Source of the DNA: Ilyomonas sp965199845
GTDB taxonomy: Bacteria > Bacteroidota > Bacteroidia > Chitinophagales > Chitinophagaceae
Length of the DNA: 64,000 bases
Reading direction: 5' to 3'
Assembly: GCA_965199845.1 (NCBI GenBank)
Contig: CBDATZ010000005.1
Location: 248,001-312,000, forward strand
Within the stretch, counting starts at the first letter, position 1. The number at the start of each line of letters is the position of its first letter. Positions 36,076 through 45,700 of this stretch are shown here, in pieces. The notes beneath the pieces were generated by a model, which made no database searches, was not told where the DNA came from, and saw only the letters and a program-made list of their open reading frames with translations. The translations under genes were made by a program, and so were the position numbers.

Positions 36076-36804
36076 TTATAAATACATCTGCACCATGGTG
36101 CGCCAGTGTCGCGGGCGATGTGCTTCTTCATTCCAAACGTACAAAGTGTTGCAAATGTCTTTTTCGGAAAGCGCATTGCTAAGCAAAACATTACTGTCGA
36201 AAAAAGGATCTTCTTTGCCAATTACAAAAACGATTTTCATCTTCTTCAAAGCTCTTATTATTTTTTCCTCTTTTAAATTCGGAACAAACATAACAGGTGT
36301 ATTGAAATAAATATTTTCATCTGTATATCCGTCAAATAAATCTCTGAAATTCTGAACTTCTTTACTTAAATCATAACGGCCACTCATGCCAACAATTTTA
36401 CTAAACTGTTGCGGATGTTTTAACCCGATATTCATAGCGTGATAAGCGCCTAAGCTGCATCCCGCAAGAATGCGGTGTTTGTTACTATTATTCTTTTTGA
36501 TGAAAGGCAACACTTCGTGCATAATATAATTTTCATAGTATGTATAACGAAGAATTCTTTCTGACGGATGAATATCAGCATTATAAAAACTATCCACATC
36601 GGTGCTGTCTACACAATAAACCTGTATAAGACCAGCGTTGATTTTATCTTTCATCGCATCTATGATTCTCCAGTTTTCATAATCATAAAAACGGGCAGTG
36701 CGGGTAGGAAAAAAAAGTACAGGTGCGCCCGCATGACCAAACACTAATATTTCAAGATCTTTATGTACAAATTTGCTATGCCATTTATAATATTCTCTTT
36801 TCAT
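36076..36804 (-). CDS. Alpha/beta-hydrolase, putative esterase family
   Basis: A 242-residue esterase-D-like alpha/beta hydrolase. The nucleophile elbow is AGCSLGAYHAMN with Ser117, and GHAGAPVLFFPTRTARFYDYEN forms the oxyanion region. The acid and histidine are probably in IVFVIGKEDPFFDSN and EEAHRPRHWR. No signal peptide, so it is cytoplasmic. It follows the GDSL hydrolase gene on the same strand by about 30 bases, making a two-gene unit of ester hydrolases whose substrates are unknown. Confidence 0.85.
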   Translation of the reverse strand: MKREYYKWHSKFVHKDLEILVFGHAGAPVLFFPTRTARFYDYENWRIIDAMKDKINAGLIQVYCVDSTDVDSFYNADIHPSERILRYTYYENYIMHEVLPFIKKNNSNKHRILAGCSLGAYHAMNIGLKHPQQFSKIVGMSGRYDLSKEVQNFRDLFDGYTDENIYFNTPVMFVPNLKEEKIIRALKKMKIVFVIGKEDPFFDSNVLLSNALSEKDICNTLYVWNEEAHRPRHWRTMVQMYL

Positions 36805-36835
36805 GGGTTATTGCTTACTGTTTTTTTTGAACAGA

Positions 36836-37435
36836 TTATTTGTGAAAAACCTGTTCAAGTAAAATCTGTTTCCAAACTTCGTAACCTTGGCGCGTCATGT
36901 GCAACCCGTCACCATCATAATATTGTTTGTTTGGATAATTTTCATTTGTCAACATCGCATCGTAAATATTTATGAATTTCATGTTGCTATCTGAAGCTTC
37001 AATCTCACTTTGTATCAACTTATTTGTGCGCCTGATTTTATCATTGATATTCCACCGGCTGATGCTTGGTTTTATCGAAATGTAAAAACAGTGAACGGAA
37101 GGAAAATGTTCGTCAACCAGGGTTTTCATTTGCCTGTAAAAAATCAAAACTTCGTCGGGCGATCTGCCATCACCCAAATCGTTATCACCTGCATAAATAA
37201 TTATTTTTTGCGCGCTTTGAACAGGCGTTACAATGGCATTAAAAAAATAAACACAAGCTTCCAGCGTAGAACCGCCAAAGCCTAAGTTGACAGGCAAATA
37301 ATTTTTAAAATCTTCGTTTAAATCTTCCCACATCCGCATAGAAGAACTGCCATAAAAAACAGTAAGCGGCAAATAAGTTAACTGGTTTCTTTTTTCTATC
37401 AGCTGTTCTACTTCTTCTTCATACCATTCCATCAT
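36836..37435 (-). CDS. SGNH/GDSL-type hydrolase
   Basis: A 199-residue SGNH hydrolase. Block I is TVFYGSSSMRMW (catalytic Ser), block II is VNLGFGGSTLEAC (oxyanion Gly), block III is IIIYAGDNDLGDG (Asn) and block V is YDGDGLHMTRQGYEVW (catalytic Asp and His). It lacks a signal peptide. It probably deacylates a carbohydrate or lipid ester and shares a transcript with the esterase gene downstream. Confidence 0.88.
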   Translation of the reverse strand: MMEWYEEEVEQLIEKRNQLTYLPLTVFYGSSSMRMWEDLNEDFKNYLPVNLGFGGSTLEACVYFFNAIVTPVQSAQKIIIYAGDNDLGDGRSPDEVLIFYRQMKTLVDEHFPSVHCFYISIKPSISRWNINDKIRRTNKLIQSEIEASDSNMKFINIYDAMLTNENYPNKQYYDGDGLHMTRQGYEVWKQILLEQVFHK

Positions 37436-37604
37436 ATCAATTTATCTTTCTTTAAAAACATTTCCTGCAACAATACAAAATAAAATATCAGCTAAAATGA
37501 TTCCGGTTTTAGGGAGGATGTAAATACAATTTTTATTTACAAACAATTTATTCCTTCATTTGCTTGTCTTTCGTTTATATAGAAAACGCATTTCATTCCT
37601 TTCT

Positions 37605-37612
37605 TACCTTTG
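37605..37612 (+). promoter_or_regulatory. Candidate Bacteroidetes -7 promoter box of purL
   Basis: TACCTTTG fits the Bacteroidetes TAnnTTTG consensus and lies 34 bases before the chosen purL start. A clear -33 TTTG at the right spacing was not found, so the call is tentative. Confidence 0.35.
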
Positions 37613-37646
37613 CAGCTTACTTATTACCACAACTTATTTTTTACGA

Positions 37647-39893
37647 ATGGAAATAACCGCGCAAACCGCAGAGCAATTACGCCTTACAGCAGATGAATTC
37701 GAGCTGATAAAACAAAAGCTCGGGCGCACGCCCAACTTTACAGAACTCTGTACATTCAGCGCCATGTGGAGTGAGCATTGCAGCTATAAAAATTCAATCA
37801 AATGGCTAAAGACATTGCCGCGCGAAGGCGGCAGAATGTTAGTGGCAGCAGGCGAGGAGAATGCCGGTTTAATGGATATGGGAAACGGTTACGGCGTTGT
37901 ATTTAAAATAGAAAGTCACAATCACCCAAGTGCGCTGGAACCCTTTCAGGGCGCGGCTACAGGAGTTGGCGGCATTCACCGCGACATTTTTACAATGGGC
38001 GCGCGGCCAATAGCTTCATTAAACAGTTTGCGTTTTGGTAATTTAAAAGATAAGAAGACAAAACGATTATTGGCGGGCGTCGTTCATGGCATTGGTCATT
38101 ACGGTAATTGCTTTGGCGTACCAACGGTTGGCGGCGAAATTTATTTTGAAGATTGTTATCATACAAATCCTTTGGTAAATGCCATGAGTGTCGGCATTGT
38201 AAAAGTTGGCAAAACAATAAGTGCAACAGCCGAAGGTATTGGCAATCCTATCTTTTTTGTAGGCAGCGCTACCGGTAAAGATGGCATTGGCGGCGCTTCA
38301 TTTGCCAGTGCAAATATTACAGAAGAAAGTGCGGAAGAACTGCCGGCTGTTCAGGTTGGCGATCCGTTCCAGGAAAAGAAATTATTAGAAGCTTGTTTGG
38401 AAGTGATTGAAACCGGCGCCGTGGTTGGTATGCAGGATATGGGCGCGGCCGGCATTATTTGTTCTACCGCAGAAATGAGTGCCAAAGGCGGCGTGGGAAT
38501 GCGTATTGATTTGGATAAAGTACCAACGCGTCAACAGAACATGAAAGCCTGGGAATTGCTTCTTAGCGAAAGCCAGGAACGTATGTTGATTTGTGTTGAA
38601 AAAGGTAAAGAAGAAGCCGTTTTACAAGTGTTCGAAAAATGGGATTTGCCTTGCAGTAATATTGGTGAAGTAACCGGCGATGGCTTGCTTCAATTTTATA
38701 TGCATGGCGAGTTAGAAGCGGAAGTGCCTGCTTATGAACTGGTGCTTGGCGGCGGCGCTCCGCAATATACCAGGGAATATAAAGAACCTTCTTATTTACA
38801 AGAGATAGAAGCTTTTGATGTAAATGCGGTACCTGATATTACCAGCAATGCAGATCTGAAAGTCATCGCGCAGCAATTATTTAAAATTCCAAACATCGCA
38901 AACAAACGTTGGGTAAGTGTACAATACGATAGCATGGTTGGTGCAGCAAACGCCGCAACCAACGCACCCAGCGATGCATCTGTTGTATTGGCAAAAGGCA
39001 CTGGCAAAGCCTTAGCCATGAGCGTTGATTGTAACAGCAAATATGTGTATGCCGATCCGCAAAAAGGCGCTGCGATTGCTGTTGCGGAAGCTGCCAGAAA
39101 TATTATTTGCAGCGGTGGCGAACCGATTGGTGTAACCAACTGTTTAAACTTCGGCAATCCGTATATTCCGGAAGTGTATTATCAATTTGTAAAAGCGGTA
39201 ACCGGTATGGGCGAAGCTTGCCGCGCTTTTAATACGCCGGTTACAGGCGGCAATGTGAGCTTTTATAATCAGAATCCCGAAGGTCCGGTTTACCCGACGC
39301 CAACAATTGGTATGGTTGGTATTATAGATGATTTGAACAAGCGGATGACGCTTGATTTTAAACAGGAAGGCGATACGATTTTATTGATTGGTAAAGCAAA
39401 GAATTGTATTCATTCATCTGAATATTTGCATAAGATAAAAGGCGTTGAATTTTCACCTGCGCCTTATTTTGATTTATCAGAAGAAAAAGCTTTGCACGAC
39501 GCGATTTCATCTTTTATAAAAAATGGCTGTATTCAAAGTGCACACGATGTAAGTGAAGGCGGCGTTATGGTTACGTTGTTTGAAAGTTCGTTCCCGCGCG
39601 GTTTTGGTTTTGATGTTTCTTTTAACGCAAACTATCTGGAAGAAGATGCAATGCGTAACGATGCTTTCTGGTTTGGTGAAGCGCAGGGAAGAGTGATTGT
39701 TTCTGTATCAGACGAACAGATGGAAAACTTCTTACAGCTGGCTGAAAAACTTTCTATTGAAATTGATGAATTGGGCAAAGTAACGGATGACAGTATTTTG
39801 GTGAATGATGATGATTGGGGAACGATTGAAAACTGGAAATACGAATATGATACGGCGATTGAGAAGCTGATTGCAGAAGATAGTTTATCTTGA
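37647..39893 (+). CDS. purL: Phosphoribosylformylglycinamidine synthase subunit PurL
   Basis: A 748-residue cytoplasmic enzyme of de novo purine synthesis converting FGAR to FGAM with ATP and ammonia supplied by PurQ/PurS. This is the short PurL form without a fused glutaminase. ATG at 37647 is chosen because homologues start there (QLRLTADEFELIKQKLGRTP); the open frame reaches 37560 without family similarity. Key regions are FSAMWSEHCSYKNS (catalytic His), KIESHNHPSALEPFQGAATGVGG (nucleotide/Mg binding), DMGAAGIICSTAEMSAKGGVG, and in the second half SVDCNSKYVYADPQKGA and AHDVSEGGVMVTLFES. No other pur gene is adjacent. Confidence 0.95.
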   Translation: MEITAQTAEQLRLTADEFELIKQKLGRTPNFTELCTFSAMWSEHCSYKNSIKWLKTLPREGGRMLVAAGEENAGLMDMGNGYGVVFKIESHNHPSALEPFQGAATGVGGIHRDIFTMGARPIASLNSLRFGNLKDKKTKRLLAGVVHGIGHYGNCFGVPTVGGEIYFEDCYHTNPLVNAMSVGIVKVGKTISATAEGIGNPIFFVGSATGKDGIGGASFASANITEESAEELPAVQVGDPFQEKKLLEACLEVIETGAVVGMQDMGAAGIICSTAEMSAKGGVGMRIDLDKVPTRQQNMKAWELLLSESQERMLICVEKGKEEAVLQVFEKWDLPCSNIGEVTGDGLLQFYMHGELEAEVPAYELVLGGGAPQYTREYKEPSYLQEIEAFDVNAVPDITSNADLKVIAQQLFKIPNIANKRWVSVQYDSMVGAANAATNAPSDASVVLAKGTGKALAMSVDCNSKYVYADPQKGAAIAVAEAARNIICSGGEPIGVTNCLNFGNPYIPEVYYQFVKAVTGMGEACRAFNTPVTGGNVSFYNQNPEGPVYPTPTIGMVGIIDDLNKRMTLDFKQEGDTILLIGKAKNCIHSSEYLHKIKGVEFSPAPYFDLSEEKALHDAISSFIKNGCIQSAHDVSEGGVMVTLFESSFPRGFGFDVSFNANYLEEDAMRNDAFWFGEAQGRVIVSVSDEQMENFLQLAEKLSIEIDELGKVTDDSILVNDDDWGTIENWKYEYDTAIEKLIAEDSLS

Positions 39894-40040
39894 CAAATAA
39901 TAACTATTTCTAAAAATACAAGTAGCAATTGCTGATACTGCAAATTGACAGCGATATTCGATCAGAAAAACAAACGCAAGTAATATAAAACTGTATTTAT
40001 AAATGTCATTGAAAAATCTTTTAAAATAACGATAGGCGAT

Positions 40041-41063
40041 ATGGAAAATCAAAATGACAATACCGATAAAAAAGGAACGATTGTAGTTACCGGCGCAGCT
40101 GGTTTTATTGGCAGTTGCGCTGTTCAGTTTTTAAATGAACAAGGTTATGAAAACCTGATTCTGGTTGATAGTTTTGGCGTGGAAGGAAAGCGTAGAAACT
40201 GGGAAGGAAAAAAGTTTCAGCAAACAATTGAACGCGAAAGTTTTGTTCAATGGCTGAACGATAATAAGCCACAGTTAGAAGTGATTATTCATTTGGGCGC
40301 GCGAACCGATACAACCGAATTCGATTATTCAATACACGAAGAATTAAACCTCAATTATTCCAAAGATGTATGGAAATATTGTGTGCAAAATAACGTGCCT
40401 CTGATTTATGCATCATCTGCGGCAACATACGGCGCCGGCGAGCATGGGTATTATGATAACAATGAAGTGAGCGATACATTGCATCCGTTGAATCCGTATG
40501 GCATCAGCAAAAATGAATTTGATAAGTGGGCAATTCATGAACAAAATCAGCCGCCCATGTGGGCCGGGCTCAAATTCTTTAATGTGTACGGACCTAATGA
40601 ATATCACAAAGGCAGAATGGCAAGTGTCATATTTCATTCATTTAACCAGATAAAAAAATGTGGTAACGTAAAGCTCTTCCGCAGTTATAAAGACAATTAT
40701 AAAGATGGTGAGCAGCTGCGCGATTTTATTTATGTAAAAGATGTTTTGAAAGTGATTTACTGGCTTGTAAACAATTTTAAAAATAACACGTGGCCGAAAG
40801 AAAAGAATGGCATTTATAACGTTGGCACCGGTAAAGCGCGTTCGTTTAATGATTTGGTAAAATCCACGTTCAGAGGAATGAATTTGCCGCAACATATCAA
40901 GTACGTTGATATGCCCGAAGACATTCGTGAGAAGTATCAATACTTTACAGAAGCCGATATGGAAAAACTGCGTAACGCCGGTTACGGCGAAAATTTTTAT
41001 AGTCTGGAAGATGGTGTGAAGGATTATGTCGCCAACTATTTAGGAAACAATACAATTTGGTAA
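40041..41063 (+). CDS. hldD: ADP-L-glycero-D-manno-heptose 6-epimerase
   Basis: A 340-residue short-chain dehydrogenase-type epimerase making the L-glycero heptose precursor of the LPS inner core. NADP-binding motif is VVTGAAGFIGSC at residues 16-27. Substrate and catalytic signatures are HLGARTDTTEFDY, YASSAATYGAGEHGY, then NPYGISKNEFDKWA with the Tyr-x-x-x-Lys pair, and FNVYGPNEYHKGRMASVIF. It is cytoplasmic. It begins a compact plus-strand cluster: the antitoxin gene follows after 19 bases. Confidence 0.92.
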   Translation: MENQNDNTDKKGTIVVTGAAGFIGSCAVQFLNEQGYENLILVDSFGVEGKRRNWEGKKFQQTIERESFVQWLNDNKPQLEVIIHLGARTDTTEFDYSIHEELNLNYSKDVWKYCVQNNVPLIYASSAATYGAGEHGYYDNNEVSDTLHPLNPYGISKNEFDKWAIHEQNQPPMWAGLKFFNVYGPNEYHKGRMASVIFHSFNQIKKCGNVKLFRSYKDNYKDGEQLRDFIYVKDVLKVIYWLVNNFKNNTWPKEKNGIYNVGTGKARSFNDLVKSTFRGMNLPQHIKYVDMPEDIREKYQYFTEADMEKLRNAGYGENFYSLEDGVKDYVANYLGNNTIW

Positions 41064-41082
41064 ATTTGAAAAAAGCAGCGTT

Positions 41083-41268
41083 ATGACTATTGAAGAAATG
41101 AAAGAACTGATTGTTGAAAAAGTAAATCAGCTTGAAAACGAAAATGCTTTACATGAAGTGTTGAAGGTGTTGAACGAAAAACCCGAAAGCAAAAAAGAGA
41201 TAGACGTTACCAAACATATAGATGTACTTTTTCAGAAGCATGATGGTTTATTAAAAAGATTATCCTGA
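41083..41268 (+). CDS. Antitoxin of a Doc-type toxin-antitoxin pair (predicted)
   Basis: A 61-residue acidic helical protein (MTIEEMKELIVEKVNQLENE; VTKHIDVLFQKHDGLLKRLS). It lacks the classical Phd/YefM N-terminus, but its size, its position directly before a Doc gene (overlapping it by one base) and a C-terminal segment of the kind that wraps toxins support an antitoxin role. It lacks the Fic-inhibitory S/TxxxEG/N motif. It would bind and neutralise the toxin and perhaps repress the operon; DNA binding is not evident. Confidence 0.65.
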   Translation: MTIEEMKELIVEKVNQLENENALHEVLKVLNEKPESKKEIDVTKHIDVLFQKHDGLLKRLS

Positions 41269-41651
41269 TGTTTGATGTCAAAAGTGTTTTAGAACTACAC
41301 GAAGCTGTTTTAAAACAATATGGCGGTGCTTCCGGCATAAGAGATAATAATTTATTAGATTCAGCTTTAAACCGTCCCTTTCAAACTTTTGATGGTGAGG
41401 ACTTGTATTCTTCTATCTATGAAAAAGCGGCTGCTGTTTTACAAAGTATTATTATTAATCATCCTTTTATTGATGGAAACAAAAGAACCGGTTTTTTGTT
41501 ATGTGAAACATTATTATTAGAAGATAAAATTGAAATAAACGCACCGGAAGATGATAATTATGAATTTGTAATCCAAGTTTCAACTAGTGAACTTTCTTTC
41601 GAGGAAATCGTTTTATGGCTTCGGCAGCACACACAACTCATGAATGTATGA
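41268..41651 (+). CDS. Death-on-curing (Doc) family Fic toxin
   Basis: A 127-residue toxin of the Doc branch of Fic proteins. The catalytic motif is HPFIDGNKRT at 65-74, with the Lys after Asn that distinguishes Doc kinases (which phosphorylate EF-Tu) from AMP-transferring Fic enzymes. N-terminal landmarks are KQYGGASGIRDNNLLDSALN and EDLYSSIYEKAAAVLQSIII, as in the annotated family. Target is inferred from P1 Doc. It overlaps the antitoxin by one base and the proC start by four, so it is embedded in a chromosomal operon. Confidence 0.88.
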   Translation: MFDVKSVLELHEAVLKQYGGASGIRDNNLLDSALNRPFQTFDGEDLYSSIYEKAAAVLQSIIINHPFIDGNKRTGFLLCETLLLEDKIEINAPEDDNYEFVIQVSTSELSFEEIVLWLRQHTQLMNV

Positions 41652-42448
41652 ATAACAAAATAGCAATTATCGGCGGCGGCAATTTAGGATCAGCCATTGC
41701 CGAAGGCTTAATCAGCAGTGGTTTTATTGATGCGACAAACATCATCATAACAAAAAGAAATATTGCGACACTGGAACCTTTACAACAAAAAGGCGTTCAG
41801 GTTACAAACAATAATACTGAAGCGATTGCACAAGCTGCGTGGGTAATATTGGCTGTAAAACCATTTCAGATTAAAGACATTTTACAACAACTCAAATCAT
41901 CATTACAACCTCAGCAACACAAATTGGTAAGTGTGATTACCGGCATCTGGATAAAAGACATTCAGGAAATTTTAGGAACTGATTTTACGCTGTTTCGCGC
42001 CATGCCGAATACAGCAATAGCGATCCGCGAAAGCATAACCTGTATTTGCAAATACAAAGCTGGCAACGAGGACGAACAATACATTTCTGACTTGTTCAAT
42101 CAACTTGGAAAAACGGTTTTTATAGAAGAAAAACTAATGGATGCCGCTACCGTTTTAGGAGCCTGCGGAACGGCTTATGCCATGCGTTATATACGCGCTA
42201 ATATTCAGGGTGGAATTGAGATTGGTTTTGATGCCGCAACAGCATCTCTCATCGCTGCGCAAACGGTAAAAGGCGCAGCGCAACTGCTTCTAACAAAGCA
42301 TACACATCCCGAACAGGAGATAGATAAGGTAACCACGCCAAAAGGCTGCACCATCGCAGGTTTGAATGAAATGGAACACCAGGGTTTCAGTTCTTCGTTA
42401 ATCAAAGGAATCGTTACCAGTTATAAAAAGATCATTACAGATATGTAA
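41648..42448 (+). CDS. proC: Pyrroline-5-carboxylate reductase
   Basis: A 266-residue cytoplasmic enzyme for the last step of proline synthesis. The start ATG at 41648 (MNNKIAIIGGGNLGSAIAEG) overlaps the toxin stop as ATGA; the longer frame to 41615 lies inside the toxin gene. Rossmann motif GGGNLGSA, then AVKPFQIKDIL, FRAMPNTAIAIRESIT (family signature MPN), and a C-terminal dimerization domain with AAQTVKGAAQLLL and VTTPKGCTIAGLNEME. Translation is probably coupled to the Doc toxin. Confidence 0.92.
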   Translation: MNNKIAIIGGGNLGSAIAEGLISSGFIDATNIIITKRNIATLEPLQQKGVQVTNNNTEAIAQAAWVILAVKPFQIKDILQQLKSSLQPQQHKLVSVITGIWIKDIQEILGTDFTLFRAMPNTAIAIRESITCICKYKAGNEDEQYISDLFNQLGKTVFIEEKLMDAATVLGACGTAYAMRYIRANIQGGIEIGFDAATASLIAAQTVKGAAQLLLTKHTHPEQEIDKVTTPKGCTIAGLNEMEHQGFSSSLIKGIVTSYKKIITDM

Positions 42449-42699
42449 AACAATTCTAAAGTCAAACTTACATTTGAAAATTTATAAGTTGCTGAATCTG
42501 TTGTTTCTTCTTTGTTCCTTTTCTTGAATTTTACTTAAAAAAAAATTAAAACAAACACGTATCGGTTCTAAATAAATTAAAGAATCCTGAAAGACTTTAT
42601 TTCTTCCTTAAAATAGCAAACAAGTATCATATATTTCTTCTTTTCTGCTCATTTTTGATGAGCGAACTTCTCCTGAAGTACAGCACAATCAGTTATTTT

Positions 42700-42713
42700 T
42701 TCATTATCCAATA
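42700..42713 (+). promoter_or_regulatory. Shared leader motif, copy 1
   Basis: TTCATTATCCAATA ends eight bases before the TTG start of the PKD adhesin gene. The same 14 bases occur before the PorP/SprF-like gene at 47920-47933. A common expression signal is possible but unproven. Confidence 0.35.
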
Positions 42714-42721
42714 TCCAGACT

Positions 42722-45700
42722 TTGAAACATTTTTTGCGAAAATCCAATGTATTCCTTCTTGTAGTAACGCTCCTGTTTTCTATACAAGGAAAAGCACAGT
42801 TAAAAGCTGCTTTCACAAGCGATGTCAGCAGCGGTTGCTCACCTTTATTAGTAAATTTCCACAACCAGTCAAGAGGCACCGATGACCACACAGAATTCTA
42901 TTGGGATTTAGGTAACGGCGGCAGTCCGTCAACAGAAATAAATCCATCTGCTTTGTTTTTGAATCCTGGTTCGGGCAGCGTAACGTACACAATAAAACTT
43001 GTGGCGAAAAATGCTTCCGGTGTTGATTCTATTGTAAAGACAGCGTACATTACGGTGTATGCAAACCCGAAAGTTTCTTTTACTACAAATGTGAAGGAAG
43101 GTTGCCCGCCGTTAAATATAAAGTTTACCGATGCCACAAAAGCCGGCTCCGGCACAATAACCACATGGCTTTGGGATTTTGGTAACGGCAGAATTTCCGG
43201 CGAACAAAATCCGTCTATCACATATCATACTTCTAATACCAATAATATTTCGCTTTCTGTGGTAAATAGTTTTGGTTGTAAGCAAACCAGCGATGGCTTA
43301 ACCGCTATTCATGTATTGGACACCGTAAAAGCCGGATTTGATTATCAATATACCAATATTTGCCAGTCGCCTGCACCAATTGAATTTCAAAATACATCGC
43401 AATCGGCTTCACCACTCGGCAGTTATAACTGGAATTTTGGTGACGGACAAAAGGCAACAGATATATCGCCAACGCATACATTTCAAAAACAGGGAACTTA
43501 CCAGGTGCAGCTGATTACAAAAAATACGGCTGGTTGTTCCGATACAACATTGCAATCAATAACCGTAGGAAAATCAGGTGCCGATTTTACGTATGCCAAT
43601 GTTTGTACAAATTCGGCGGTTCAGTTTACCGATGCGTCATCTGCTGTTCCGGCTTCTTCTGCCTGGACGTTTGGTGATGGAAGTACTTCAAATGAAACGT
43701 CTCCATCACATGTCTATGCTTTTCAGGGAACTTACGACGTTACCTTAGAAGCAAGTTTTGGAAATTGTGTAGGAACTATTACAAAAAAAGTAACCATCGT
43801 AAATCGTCCCGATGCGTCTTTCTCGGCGTCTTCTTCCGAAGTATGTAAACTGCCATATACAGTTAACTTTCGCAATACAACGTCAGGTGCAGATTCTTAT
43901 AAATGGATATTTGGTGATGATGATACGTCGGCAGATAAAAACGCATCTCATATTTACACGCAAAGTGGTTTTTACGATGTGCTGCTGATTGCTTCGGCCG
44001 GCAACGGTTGTTCTGATACAAGCATTCTTAAAAACGCCGTTAAGTTAGGACCTCCGGTAATTGATTCCATTCAAGGTTTGTCAGTAATTGGTTGTACACC
44101 GTTTACTATTAATCCCATTCCATTTATTAAAACGGCAGAAGCCATTGCAACCTATAAATGGATATTTGGTGATGGCAGCACGTCAACAGACGAAAAACCG
44201 AATCATACTTATACCAAAGCCGGAGATTATAATGTGTCTTTGATTGTAACAACCGCAGGTGGTTGCAGCGATACACTAACAATAGACAAAGCCGTTAAGG
44301 TTGGCACAGCTCCGAAAGCCGCTTTTTTTGCTTCACCGCTTGATGTTTGCGCACGCATATCGGTAAGCTTTACAGATAGCTCGCAGGGAACGGTAACCGA
44401 TTGGTTATGGCAGTTTGGCGATGGCGGAGAATCTAATTTGCCAAGTCCGGCACATCATTATATGGACACAGGTTTCTTTACGGTAAAGCTGATTGTAAGC
44501 AACAATGGTTGTAAAGATTCTGCTGTAAAGTACAAGTACGTTTATATCAGGCCGCCGGTAGCCAGTTACCAGTCATCTTTTTCCTGTAGTAAGCCGTACG
44601 AAAGAAGCTTTACAGATAAATCAATCGGCGCTGACACCTGGAGCTGGGATTTTGGTGATGGCATAACCAGCAACGACAAAAATCCGACGCACACATTTGC
44701 GCAAACAGGCACTTATGTAGTAAAGCTAAGAGTTACGAACGAACAATGTTATGATTCATTACAAGTCAAAATGCAGGTGGTTGATGAGCATCCGGCATTT
44801 ACTTCGAGCATTGACGCAAAACCATCTTGCCGCAACGACCTGGTAACATTTACCGCTACGAATATCAACACGGCAAACATCGGTTCTTATAACTGGATTT
44901 ATGGCGATGATAAAACCTCTGGTTTCATAACGAATGGTGTACAATCAAATCATATTTATACATCAGCCGGATTGTTTACACCACAACTCATTACTAAAGA
45001 TGTGTTGGGTTGTTTAGATACAGTAGTTGGTAAAATAAACTCAACTATTTACGGACCGATAGCTTCTTTTAAAAACGATTCCGGAGCTTGCATCAATTCG
45101 GTTGTTACGTTTTTTGATTCTTCAAAAACAGATGGCACTCATAAGCTAAAAAAGTGGGAGTGGACGTACGAGCCAACAGCATCGCAAAGCTTTACAAGTG
45201 CGGCTACTTATTCGCATCAATATACTAAAGAAGGTTTTTATGATATAAAGCTTACGATATATGATTCGTACGGTTGTAAAGATTCTATTGTTAAACCAAA
45301 AGCATTACAAATCACAAATCCAAAAGCCGTTATATCATTAACCGATTCTTTAAAATGCGTTAAGAATACGATCTCTGTAAAAAATTCATCAACCGGCGAA
45401 AATTTGACTTACAAATGGAATTTCGGAGACAATACAGAATCAACATCCGGAGATGCAACGGTTACACATGCTTATGCAGCCGAAGGGATTTATTCCATTT
45501 ACTTAGCCGTTACCGACAAGTTTAAATGTAAATCGGATACGATAAGACGTAATTCCGTAACCATTTCCAATCCAAAAGCTGTTATATCAATTAATGGCCC
45601 GACTGAAACAACTTGTCCGCCGTTATTAGTAATGCCAACCAGCAAATCGCAAAGCTATACATCTCTGTCGTGGAATTTTGGTGATGGCAGTTTGGCAAGA

